From Nemania diffusa (lineage: Eukaryota > Ascomycota > Sordariomycetes > Xylariales > Xylariaceae), in assembly GCA_038501195.1 (NCBI GenBank), contig JBBPUQ010000005.1, positions 1,240,001 through 1,304,000 on the forward strand: DNA of 64,000 bases, written 5' to 3'. Positions 45,701 to 58,903 of this stretch are shown here, piece by piece. Both the position numbers and the translations under genes were made by a program. Position 1 is the stretch's first letter; each line of letters starts with the position of its first letter. The notes beneath the pieces are model-generated. The model had not been told where the DNA came from, searched no databases, and was given only the letters and a program-made list of their open reading frames with translations.

Positions 45701-48515
45701 TAATAAACTAAACTATAAATTAATTTATATTTTATTTTTATAATAGCTTTTTTAATTTTGTTTTTAAATTTAAAACTATTGTTATATTTTAGTTTAATTA
45801 AAATATTATACTGTTTAAAAATTTTACAATTTAAAAATTTATAAACAATTTTTATAGTTTAATTTTTTAAAACTATAACTTTTAAATAATTAAAAAACTT
45901 ATAGCAAACTTTAATAATATATTTATAATTATTTTATAATAATATAATTTAAATATTTATAACTTAAAAAATTAAAAAGTTTATAAATATATTTTAATAA
46001 TATTTTTTTTTAAGTTTTTTTTTTTAAGCTTTTTAATATAATATATATAATTTAATTGCTTTTAATATATTTTAATAAAAACTTTTTAATAATACTATTA
46101 AATAATTTATTAAATTATATTTTTTTTATTTTAATATATAAAACTATTATAATAAATTTAAATTATTTATTTTTATAATATTTTAATATTTAATATTTTA
46201 TAAAGTAAATATTTTTTTATTGTTTTTTTTTATAATTTATTATTTTAAATAAAATATTTTAAAACTTGTTTTTTAAAACTAGCTTTATATTAAATATTAT
46301 TTATAATATTTAAATATTTAAAAATAGTTAAATATTTAGCTATAACAAAACTTTATAATTTTCTTTTTTTTTTAATAGTAATAATAATTTATTAAAATTT
46401 ATATTGTTTAAAAAAAATAATTTCTGCTGTTTTTAACTTTTTTTTTTATTTTATAAAACTATTTTTTATTTATAAATTTTTATTATAACAATATTAAAAA
46501 CTTTTAAAAAAAATTTTTAAAAATATATTAATTTTATATTAATAAATAGTTAAAAAAAATCAATATAACATTTAATTAAATATTAATAAAGTTGTTAATA
46601 TTGTTTTTTTATTTATTGTTTTTTTTATTAAATAATTTTAACAGCTTTTTTAATAAACTATTTATAACAATATATTTTTTATTAACTATATAATAAATTT
46701 TAAAATTAAATATTTTAATATAAATAATTTATTATATTAAAGTTATATTAAATAAAATAAAAAAACTATTATTAAATTAAACAATTAATATTTTAATATT
46801 AGTTTTTAAATAAAAATATATTTTATAAAAATAATTTTATAAATGTTTTAATATTTTTATTATTGTTAAATATTTTTTTTTAATTATATTATAGTTTAAT
46901 TTTATACTTTTTTAATATTTTAATTTATATTAAATTAGTTTTATTATTTTATTAATAAACTAAATAAAAATAGCTTTTTAACTAATATTAAAAATATTTG
47001 TTTTTATTTATATAAGTTTATTTTTATAATTTAATATAATTAAAATAAAAGTTTTAATAAAAATATTTTTAAATTTTATTATAGCTTTATATTATAACTT
47101 TTTTTATATAAAAAAAATATTTTTATAAGTTAATATAATTAAAAATTAAATAATAATCGAATATTTTTTTATTTAAATATAATAATATATTATAACTTTT
47201 AAAAAAATTTTTATATAAATAAAACTTATATATTTTAGCTATTTTATAATTTTAATTATTTTAACTTTTATTAGTTTTTAATTATAAATGTTATATATAT
47301 AGTTTATTATTTTTATAAAAGTTTAATATTATTTATTTTTAATATTGTTTATAGTTAAATTAATTAATTTAAAATTAAATAAAATAACATTAATATTTTT
47401 TATATGCTTTATTATAAATTAATAAATTTTAAAAACAGTTTTTTAATTTTTATAGTAAAAAATAAAACTTTTAATAGCTATATTATTAAAAAAAAGCTTA
47501 TATTTTTAAAATAAAATATTATATAAAACTTTTAATAAAACTTTTAAAAAATAAACAATAAAGTTAATATATTTTTAAAATAAAATAATTATTTAAAATA
47601 TTTTTAAAAATATAAAAAAAGCAGTATATATATAGCTATATTTATTTAAAAATATTTAATTATAATTAAAAAAAAAATTAACAATTAAAAAAATCTTATA
47701 TATAGCAAAATTTTTAATAAATTTATTATAACTTTTAAAAAAGCTAGTATTTTTTATTAAAATATTATTTAGTTTAATAGTTAAATTAATTAATTAAAAC
47801 TTTTTATTTGTTTTTTTTATTATAAACTAAATATTATAATAAAATAAGTAAAACTTTTTAAAAATTTTATTTTTAAATTATATTTTAAATATTTTAATAA
47901 CTTTTTTTTTTAAAAAACTAAAAATTGAAATTTTTTTTATTTATTATATTTTATAAAAAACTGTTTTAATTTTATATAAAAATATAATTTTATTTTTAAG
48001 TTTATTTATTTTAAAAAAATTTTAAACTAATATTATTTTTTATTTAAATAAAACTTTTAATAATATTACTTTTTTTAAATTTATAAATTTTATATTTTTT
48101 AAATTTTTAATTAATTTTGTTATATATTTTAATATTAATTTAATATTTTTTATTATTTTAATAAATTTTAACTAAATTTAAATAAATATTTTTAAAAGTA
48201 AAAGCTAAATAAATAAATTAATATTTAAAAAAACTAGCTTTTTTAATATTAGTAAATTTATTAATTAGTTAATATAATTGCTATTTTTTTTTAAATTATT
48301 AAAACTAATATTTTTAAAATATAAACTATTTATATATAATTTTTAAATTAATATATATTTATTTAATTTAAAATTAATTTTTTTTTTTTATTTTTATATT
48401 TTTTTTTTTAAACTATTTTTTTTAATTGTAAATATTAAAAAATATAAATTTATTTAATAAAATATTATTTTAAAAATTAATTTTTTTTGCTTTATTTTTA
48501 TATATTATATTAATA
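39750..48515. other. Degraded AT-rich sequence without recognisable elements
   Basis: About 8.8 kb left of the outer LTR element. Apart from the 60-bp inverted repeat, I could not find paired ends or protein remnants. The plus strand becomes T-rich from about 43.2 kb, which suggests that more degraded mobile DNA with A-rich coding strand on the minus strand lies here (inference). Confidence 0.5.
42546..42690. repeat. Perfect 60-bp inverted repeat with 25-bp spacer
   Basis: Arms 42546-42605 and 42631-42690 are exact reverse complements over 60 bases, checked base by base; the spacer is 42606-42630. The outermost bases of the left arm read ATATTGCTATTATTA. It could extrude as a cruciform or be the head-to-head joint of two repeats. 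Confidence 0.9.
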
Positions 48516-48520
48516 CTAAA

Positions 48521-48830
48521 TGTAATAGGTGCAATATTAGCAATAAGTTTAAAAACTAAATAATATTATATATTTTAAAAAAAAAACTAAAGTTGAAAAA
48601 ACTAAAAAATAAACTTAACTTTTTTAATTAAGTTAATATATTTATATAAAAGTTTTTTTATTTATTATTTTTATTTTTTTATATTTATTATTTTATTTAA
48701 TTTTTAATAAGTTTATTATTTTAAATAAATAATAAAATTTATTTAGCTATTTTAACTATTTATTAGCTATATTATATATATTAATTATTTTTAAAATTTA
48801 TTTATTTAAATATAAATATAGTTTATAATA
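48521..48830 (-). repeat. Left LTR of the outer element
   Basis: 310 bases, starting TGTAATAGGTGCAATATTAG and ending GTTTATAATA. It aligns without gaps to 63454-63763. Nearly all differences are transitions; I found one A/T difference. Confidence 0.85.
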
Positions 48831-49512
48831 ATTTTTTTTATACAAAAAAAAGTTTAATTTAAGTTTTTATTATAGTAAATATTTAAACTATAGATTTTTT
48901 ATAAATTAATACTTTTAAACAGTAAAAAAATACTTTTAATATATATAATTAGTTTATATATAAAAGCTTTTAATTTTTGCTACTTTTTTATTATATTAAC
49001 AATTAATTTAATAAAGTTGTTATTTTTTATATAATATTATATATATATTTATAAACTTTTTTATTTTTTATATATATAATATTTTTTTTTTGTATTAATT
49101 TTATTATTGTTAAAATGTTTTTTTATAAATGTTTTTTTTTATACTGTTTTTTTTTATTTTAATAATTTTATTAAAAAATTTTTTATATTAAAGTTTAAAT
49201 TATAAAATTTTTATATATATATTAAAAAGTTTTTTAAAATATTTATTAAATATTATTAATTATTATAATTTTATTTTTTTTAAACTATTTTATAATAAAG
49301 CTTATTTAATTTAATATATAATAACAAGATTTTTTTGATTTTTTATTTTTTTTTATTATGTTTAAAATTTACAACTTTTTTTTTTAAATGTTTGAAATTT
49401 TGTTTTAAAAATAAGTTTTTTAAATATTTATATAGCTGATTTATATAAAACTATTGAAATTTTTTTTAAAAATTTAATAAATAAAATTTAAAAATATTTT
49501 TATTATTATTGT

Positions 49513-49778
49513 TGTTAAAATACTGGTATTAGTTACAACTATATGTTGTAGTTTATATACTGCAGTATTTGTACTATAGTTATATGAACAGGTATATAGT
49601 TATATAAACAAGCACTTACTTCGTATATTAGCAGAGATTTTATTTATAATAAAATTTTTAATTATATAAAAAAACTTTTTTTAGATTTAATTATTAATAT
49701 AAATATAATATAACTAGTTTTATATTTTATTTATATATAATTTATATATACTATTATATATATATAGCTTATTTAATA
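49513..49778 (+). repeat. 5' LTR of the inner element
   Basis: 266 bases, starting TGTTAAAATACTGGTATTAG and ending AGCTTATTTAATA. It keeps many G and C bases (for example CTGCAG and CACTTACTTCG) that are A or T in the right copy, so it is the less mutated of the pair. Confidence 0.92.
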
Positions 49779-52700
49779 TTAATTAGTAGTTACAAAATAT
49801 ACTATAAATTAATAAAAATAAAAATAAAACTAGTTTAAAGTTTAATCAAGTTTAATAAATTTTTATATTATACTTTAAAGTTTTTGCTTTGTATAAATTA
49901 AATAATTTTTGTACAATAAAGTTTAAAATAAAAAATCAAGTTTAACTATTATATTAAAGTATATTTTGTAATATTATAAAGTTTTAAATATAAAAAGCAA
50001 TATTAAAAGCAATAGTATACAATTATACTAAACTATTTGTTATATAATAGCTAAACAATAAAATTTTTTTATTTTTTATTTTATACTTTTAATTATTATA
50101 ATATTAAAACAGTTGTATAACAAAAAAGAACTTTTTATTATATATAATAACAATAATTAATATAACAAAATCGTTTTTAATTATAAACTTTTAAAACATT
50201 ATATATAAAAATATATTAATATTTAATTATAAAACTAAAAGCCCAATATTATAACAGTAATATTAATTATATTTAATATTTAAATAGTTTGTTATATTAT
50301 TAAATATAAGTATTTAAATCTAATTAATTAGCTATTACAAAAATTATATATTAAAAACTTTAAATATTAAGTATATAAAATATAGAATTAAATAAATAAA
50401 TTAATTTAATAAAAATTGTTTAATATTTTAAAACAAAAAAATATATAATATAATAGCAACAATAATATAAAATAATAAATAAAATTTATATAAATTATAT
50501 AAAGCTAATATTTGTTTGATAATAATAAATAAACTTTTTTTTTAATTATTTAATCAATTTTATTACTTTTTGTATAAATATTTAATTTATTAACTTTAAA
50601 CTAACAGTTTTATATAACTATAAATAATATAAATATATTTTAATTAAAATTGATATAGTTAGAACTAATTTTAAATATATATTTTTAAACACTTATAAAA
50701 AAAAATAATAAACTATTTATATAATTAATTATTAAATACAAATATATTTTTAACTTTATATATTAATATATAACAATTATTAGTTATAAACTAAATTTTT
50801 AACTAGTTTATAAATATTTTATAATATATTATTTTTTATATACTTTTAAATAACAGTTTTATATTTATATAATATTTGATTTAATAACATTAAATGCATT
50901 TTTTAAGTTATTTTTAACTTAAAATATATAAAACAAAATAATTTTATTAAAAAAATATGCTATTTTTTAAAAAACATAAAAAAAAAAAAAAACTACTTTA
51001 GCAAGTTATATAACTTATTATATAATAAAGCATAACTATTTATTAATATATATTAATAATTCAAAATAATAAAAAACTAATATTATATTGTTTTTTTAAT
51101 AATATTAGAAAATTATATAAAAAACTTTTATATATATAATATTAAACTAAAAAAAATATAAAATAAAATTTATTATATAATAAATATTTATTTTAATATT
51201 AATATAAATTATAGTTAATACTAAGTTAATTAAATTAATATTATTTTTATATAAATTAAAAAAAAAAACTTTAACTTATTTGTTTATAATATATTTAATA
51301 TTATAATTATAAAGCTTATAAAAATATAGCAGGTTTTTAGTATAAATTATTAAAACGAAATTTAGTTTAGTACAACTATTATATAAATATATTAAAATAT
51401 ATTAAAGCTAGTAATAGTTTTAATACTTTAAAAACCTATATATAAAAACTTTTTTGCTAATTTATAAATTTATTTTTAAATAATAAATAAAAATAAGTTA
51501 AAACATTTTGTACAAAAAATAAACGATATATATTTTATTAACTAAAAATATTATTAAAATAATTGTACAAAAAGTTTTTAATTTAAAAATATATAAAGAT
51601 TTTTAAATTTGTTTAATATTTAATAAAACTTTATATAACTAAAAAAGCAACTTATTTAAAACTTTTGTATAAATAAAAAATATTTTATATATAAAAAATT
51701 AAACTACTAATTAACTAATTATATATTTTAAAAAAAAGCTTGTATTAAAAGTATATATTTTAATTTATATAAAATAATTTTTAATTATATATTAATGTTT
51801 AATTAGTTTTTAATATATTTTATAAAATATAAAAAGTATATTAAACTAAAATTAAACAAAAATAACTAAAAAATTAATAAAAAATAAAAAAATTAATTGA
51901 TTTAGTTTTTTATAAATAATATATTTATATATTATATAATAAATAAAAATATTTAAAACTAAAGTATTATTATTTTGTTTAATTAGTTTATATTAAATAA
52001 TTAATATTATATAAAATATTAAAATAAACTATAAAATATAAGCGCTTTTAATTATTTAATAATAAAAAAAGTACAACTAAAAGTTTATTTTTAAATATAT
52101 TTTTGTATAAAAATAAACTAAATACTAAAAACAGTATATATTTATTTTAGTAGTAACTATATAATTATTGTAATTAATACTATATAAATAAAAAATATAC
52201 TAAATATAATAATTTATTATATTTTTAATACTGCAACACTATTTTTGTTTTTTTTTAAAAATGCTAATTGTTTAAAAATATATTTCGATAATATAAAAAA
52301 TTTAATTATATAATATAATAAAAAAACTATTTTTGTTATACATAAATAAAAACATTTATTTTTTAATATAAGTTTATATAAAGTTAATATATATTTTATA
52401 AAAATAAAATTTTAATAGTTATATTACTGTTTTAAACATTTTTATATAAAATATTTATATAAAATATTTAATTATATAAAATATAATATAAATTATTTAA
52501 TTTTAAAAAAAATTTAGAAGTTTTGTTATTATTATTAATTATATAATCAAATATTTTAACATTTTAAGTTTTTGATTAAAAATAATTGCGATTTTAATTA
52601 TAAAGTAATAATTAATATTATATAAATAAACAATAAATAAGTTTTTTATATTATTAATGCTATAACATTTTTTTAAATAGTAATATTTTTAAAATCTATA

Positions 52701-55163
52701 TTTATATATAATATATAAAAAGTATTATATAAATATTAAATTAATATATAGTAAAAACTGCTAAATTATATTATTTATAATTTAAATATTAACTTTTTAT
52801 TTAAAAAATTTTGAAATTATATATAAATAATAAATATATAATATTATACAATATTTGTTAAAGTTTATTAAATAGTAAATAAAATAAAAAAAGTATATAA
52901 ACTATTTTATTATATATACAATATTTTTAAAGTAAAAATAAGCTATTATATAAAACAAAAGTTGATTTTATAAATAGTAATTAAAATTTTAAATAATATT
53001 ATAAAATTAAACAGTTTTATATTTATTTTATTAATTTTTAATATATATTTAAAAGTTAATTAAAACTTATTTTTATTATTAAATATTATATAAAAAGCTA
53101 AAACAATAAAAAAAGCAATAAAAATGTTGTATAAAAAATGTATAAAAGTTGAAATTAATTGTATAATTAATAAATATAATAGTTTAGCTATATATAATAT
53201 ATTTTTACTATTTTTAAAAAACGAAATATTTATATAAAAAAAAAAGCAAAGCTAAAATAAATTGTACAAAATTTAATCGATTAAAAAATCAGATATTATT
53301 GTTAATTTAATAAACAATTTAATATATTTTTAATATATACAAATAAAACTTTATTACTATATAAAAAAAACACAATTATTAAAAAATTAAAAAATAAATT
53401 TAATAAAAATTTAACACTTTTAAACTTTTATTATATAAAAAAAATACAATAAACTAAAAAAAGATGTAAATATATATATAACTTTTATATAACAAACTAG
53501 CTATAGTTTTTTTACAGCAAAAAAACAAAAAATATATATATTAATAATAAAGCTATAAAAAAACAGTATAATTAATATATCTAAAGTATTATTTGAAAAA
53601 TTAAATATTATTAAAATTAATAACTTTATTATATAAAAAATATTTTAGTTTATTAAATATAATTAAACAAAATATAAAAATATTTAAATTTTTAAGTTTT
53701 ATTTTATATAAAAAGTTAAAAAAAAAATAACTAAATTATATAAAAAGTTAAAACTTATTATATAAAAATATAACAATTTTAAAAAAAAATTAATATTTAT
53801 TTAATTTTTAATTATTTAGTAAATAAACTAAAAATTATTACTTATATTTAAACTTTTACTAATTTGCAACTATAATATTTCAAATAAACTTTAAAATATT
53901 ATATAAGTGTATATATAGTTAAAAAATAAACTAGCAAAAAAGATTTTTATATAACTGTTAACTAAATTAAAGTTTAAATATTTTAAAAATATTATTTTAA
54001 AAATTATATAACTATTATATAAACTAGCTAAATTAAAATTATATTAGTTTAAAATATATTACTAATATTACTGCAAAAAATTCGATATATTTATATTTAT
54101 ATATAACTTATATTTTTTGTATATAATAAAACAAGTTAACAATTTTAATATTATAAATTTATAAATAAATAATACATTTAGTTTTGTTATATTAAACTTT
54201 TTAACAAAAAAAAAACATAAATTATAATAAGCTAGTTTTTATATAAAATTAAAAAAAACATTTTAATTAAATTATTTAATTAAATTTAATAATAAATAAA
54301 TTATTTTATTATATAAAAGTAATATAATTTTAACTTAAAAAAGCTAAAATAACTAATTAGTTTTAATTAACTATTATATAAAAAAAGCTGTTTAAAAATA
54401 TATTTTATAATATATATAAAAAGTATATATTAATAATATATATTAATTAAAAACTATATATAATTTATTAATAACAATATAAATAACTAATTTTTAATTA
54501 AATAATATTAAAAATTTAAATTAAAAGATTTAATAATAAACAAATAACTTTAATTATAAATTAACTTTTGTACTATTAGATTTAAATTATATAAAGTTGT
54601 TTATATTTATTAACAAATTATTTGCAAACAATATAAATATAACTTTATAACTTAGATTTATTATTATATTAGTAACAAAATAATATATAAAAAATAATTC
54701 AAGTTTTGAAATTATTAGTAATATTATATACTAAAACTTAAACAAATGTAAAAAAGTTACTTGTAATATATTTGTAAATAAATTATATAATATAGTTAAT
54801 AATTTCGACAGTATAATCGCTTTATATATAACAATTTAGCAAATTTTAACTACACTAGAAATTATTTTAATTTTAATAATTTTATATTTAAACTTAAAAT
54901 TTTTGTATAACTATTTAGTTAAACTTAAAACAACACAAAAAAAACAATTTATAATTAATATTATATTATTTTATAAATTGTATAAAAAAAAAGAAATTTT
55001 TAAAATATAATAAATAAACAATACTAATAATTTTGTTAATATATTTACAAAACAAAAACTAAATTAAATATTTAAAACTTTAATATTTATTAATAAATTT
55101 ATTATATAAATTAAAATATTAATAAATAAAATAAAAACAAATATATAATAAAAAAACAATTAT

Positions 55164-55553
55164 TATATAAAAACTGCTTTTTTTTTATATAAAAAAACAT
55201 ATACTTAAAATATTATAAAAAACTTACTTTTAACAAATAAGTTTTAATAATGTAATAATAATATATATAACTTTTTTTATATATTTTAGATTTAATTTTT
55301 AACTAAAGTATATATTTAAAATAAACTAACATAAATAGCACATTTTAAGTATAGTTTTTTTTTATATAATATTTTATTTTTATATAATATAAAATAACTT
55401 TTATATAAAAGCTATTTTTTCTTTTATATAAAAAAGCATATATTTAAATATTATAAAAAACTTATTTTTAATAAATAAGTTTTAATAATATAGCAATAAT
55501 ATATATAGTACTTACTATATATTCTAGATTTAATTTTTAGCTAAAGCATATAT
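55164..55553. repeat. Direct repeat of about 150 bases inside the inner element
   Basis: Copies at about 55164-55313 and 55401-55553, about 240 bases apart, share TTATATAAAAAA, then ATTATAAAAAACTTA and AATAAGTTTTAATAAT. Differences include several C/T and G/A changes and small gaps. Confidence 0.7.
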
Positions 55554-55595
55554 AGTTTTAAGTTTATATTAATTATAAATTTAAAGCTATATTAA

Positions 55596-55628
55596 TTTTT
55601 TTTTTTTTTTTTTTTTCTTTTTTTTTTG
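55596..55628. repeat. Poly-T tract
   Basis: A run of about 32 T interrupted once by C. It lies between the direct repeat and the minisatellite. Confidence 0.85.
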
Positions 55629-55677
55629 TTATATATGCTTAAAACTACTTATATACAATACAGCTTTACTTTATATT

Positions 55678-55952
55678 AACAACTATATATATATATAATA
55701 TATTTTTACTGTTAACAGCTATATATATATACAACATATTTTTACTTTATATCAATAGCTATATATATATATAACATATTTTTACTTTATATCAATAGTT
55801 ATATATATATATAATATATTTTTATTATATATTAATAGCTATATATATATATAATATATATTTACTATATATTAACTAATATATATATATATAATATACT
55901 TTTATTTTAAGTTAACTAATAAATATATATATAACAAACTTTTACATTTAAA
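55678..55952. repeat. 40-bp minisatellite, about seven units
   Basis: Units begin at 55678, 55714, 55754, 55794, 55834, 55874 and 55914, so the period is 40 bases after a first unit of 36. The typical unit is AATAGCTATATATATATATA followed by ACATATTTTTACTTTATATC. Units differ mainly by C/T and G/A changes. It lies in the 3' part of the inner element. Confidence 0.85.
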
Positions 55953-56743
55953 AAAAAGTTAAAAAATATATATATATTTAACAACTTATATATAATATAA
56001 AACATTTTAATATATATATATATAAAAAATATTTATATAATATATATAAAAAAAACATTGTTAAAAAAAACTAAAAAATTAAATTTGTTATTTTTTAGCT
56101 ACTATATAAAAAATAAAACAAAACTAAATTTTTCTTTTTTTTTTTATTTTTTATTTTATTTTTATAAGCTATGCTAAAAACAACAAGTGCTATATAAATA
56201 TTAAACATATACATTATACACACTTTTTTAAAAGCTAAAAACTTAATAACATTTAATAAACAATATATTAATATAATACTAATAACTATTTTAAAAGCTA
56301 TTGATATAAAACAGTATAACTAAACTTTAATTTTAAACTAAAATAGTTTAAAAATATTCTTTTTAATATATAAGCTTTGCTTAAACATCTATAAAAATAT
56401 TCGAAACTAATATTTAAAAAATAATATTAATAGAAAAAGTAGTATAAACAATACTTTTTTTAGTTTATTATATAATTAAATATATTAATTAAAAATATAT
56501 AAAAAGATTTATTTATACAAAAGTAAATATATATTTATATAAAGCGATTATATAAAAGCTTAATAAGCTTAACTTTTAGTTAAAAAGCTATATATTTCTA
56601 CTGTACTATTGTTTTTAGTTTAAACAAAATTTTAAAACTACAATATATTGCTTAAAAAAACAAATATAAAACAAAAATAAACAGCAGCTATTATATTATT
56701 ACTACTGCTACTATATAACAAATATATATATATAAATAAATAA

Positions 56744-56751
<8 letters not shown>

Positions 56752-56800
<49 letters not shown>

Positions 56801-56806
56801 ATATAT
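56752..56806. repeat. TA-dinucleotide microsatellite
   Basis: Nearly pure (TA)n of about 55 bases with one interruption near 56789, bordered by AAAT-type tetranucleotide repeats on both sides. Confidence 0.85.
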
Positions 56807-57354
56807 AAATAAATAAATAAATAAACAAACAGATATATAAAAAAAAAACAAAAAAAAAAAAATAAAAATAAACAAACACTAACTAAATATTTATACTTGA
56901 AATTTTATGTTATATAAGTTAATACTTCAACTAATATTGTTTATTTTTTTTATACAATATTTAATACTTTTTTTTTTTTATATAGCAATTATTTATTAAA
57001 TAAACAAATTAACAAATAATTACTAATTAATTAACTATATAAAGTTTATTAAATTAACTATTAATAATTTATTGCAAATTTTATTATTATATAAAAAAGT
57101 TATTTTTAATAAATTAACTATAACTAACAATTTAATAAATAACAATTTGTTATTTTAATTAATTAAAAATATTATATAATATATAAGCTAAATCAATATA
57201 ATAAATAATTAAACTATACTATTTATATATAGTTATAAAACAATTAATTTATTATATAATAAAACTAAGCTATTATAAAATATATTGCTTTTTTATTTTT
57301 TATTTTTTTGCTTTTATATAATATTTAATTATAACTAAAAAAAAAAAAAGCTAG

Positions 57355-57620
57355 TATTAAAATACTAATATTAGTTATAACTATATGTTATAGTTTATAT
57401 ATTATAATATTTATACTATAGTTATATAAATAAATATATAATTATATAAATAAATATTTACTTTATATATTAATAAAAATTTTATTTATAATAAAATCTT
57501 TAGCTATATAAAAAAACTTTTTTTAAATTTAATTATTAATATAAATATAATACAACTAGTTTTATATTTTATTTATATATAATTTATATATATTATTATA
57601 TATATATAGCTTATTTAATA
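57355..57620 (+). repeat. 3' LTR of the inner element
   Basis: 266 bases, starting TATTAAAATAC and ending AGCTTATTTAATA. It aligns to 49513-49778 without gaps; by eye about 31 positions differ and all are transitions. Confidence 0.92.
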
Positions 57621-58872
57621 ATTGTTAATAATTTTATAATATATTTTTATTATTAAATAGTTTAACTTATTATTAAATTAATTAATTTGTTTTTTTTTTT
57701 TTTATAAAATATATATTTAACTTTTTATTAAAAAGTTTAAGTTTTGTTAATATTTATTAATTTAATTAATTATTTTTTATTAAATTTAAAATATTTATTA
57801 TTTTATTATTATTATATATTTATATATTTTAATTATAAAACTTTATATTTTTTTATAATTTAGCTTTTTTTTTATTAGTTTAAATATTAATTTTTTTGTT
57901 TTAATTTTTTAATTAAATGTTATTTTTATAATTTAATTAATTAATATTTTATATAAAAACAAACTTTTTAATAATTTATATAATAAAAATATTTATATTA
58001 TATTTAATATTAATAATATTTTAAATTAGTTTTTTTAAAAATAATTAATAAAAAGTTATAATTTTTAATTTATTTATTAATATATAATTTTTATTTATTT
58101 AATAATTTGTTTATAATTAATAAAAAAAAATTTAATTTTGTTTTATAAATTTAAAATAATTTATTTGTAAATTTAACTATAAACTAAAAACTGCAGTTAT
58201 TAATAAAGTTTTTTAACTAGTTATATATTTTATATAGTTTATTATAATATATTTTTATAGTTTGTTTTATAGTTATTATATTTTTATAAATTATAGTTTA
58301 TATAAACTTAAATAATTTATTAATTATATAAAAAGTTATATTATTTTTATTATTATTAAAAAAAAAGTATTTAAAATTTATTACTATATATTGCTATATA
58401 TAGTTTAATATATTTAAAAGTTTTAACTTTTTTAAAGTTTTATTTTTTAAAATTTTAACTGCTTTATATAAGCAATTTGCTATATATTGATTTATTTTTT
58501 TATAAACTTTAAACTATTAATATTTTTAAGTTATTAAAGTTTTTATTTTATTTTTTTTTAAATATATTATAATTAATTAAATATATATTTTTTTAATTAA
58601 TTTAATATATAAATAGTTAATATTTAATACTATTAAATATTTTTTATATAATATTAAATTATTTAGTATTATTTAATTTAAATTTTAATTAATATAAGTT
58701 TTTTTTTTATATTTAATTAAATTTTTGTTAATTTTATTAGTTTTTAAAACTAAATTAATTAATAATATTTTAAAAATTAATAAAAATATAATATTATTTT
58801 TTAGTATATATATTATTATAAGTTTTTATAAAGTTTTATTAAATAAAATTATTAATTTAAATAAAGCTATTA

Positions 58873-58903
<31 letters not shown>

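Larger units (their letters stand above)
49513..57620 (+). mobile_element. Inner RIP-mutated LTR retrotransposon
   Basis: 8108 bases with 266-base LTRs at both ends and the perfect 5-base target duplication ATTGT at 49508-49512 and 57621-57625. A purine run (57337-57350, mostly A) just before the right LTR fits a polypurine tract, giving plus orientation; the A-rich plus strand agrees. The internal part (7576 bases) is longer than in a simple Copia or Gypsy element and holds tandem repeats near its 3' end. Reading frames are destroyed. It is inserted inside the outer element and so is younger. Confidence 0.9.

Noticed and set aside
55678..55952. Regularly spaced 40-bp repeats as a CRISPR-like array
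   Set aside because: The units are contiguous without spacers and lie in a fungal retrotransposon; this is a minisatellite.
56691..56879. Minus-strand open frame of 62 codons in the AT-rich block
   Set aside because: It translates the TA microsatellite into Ile/Tyr repeats and is not a gene.
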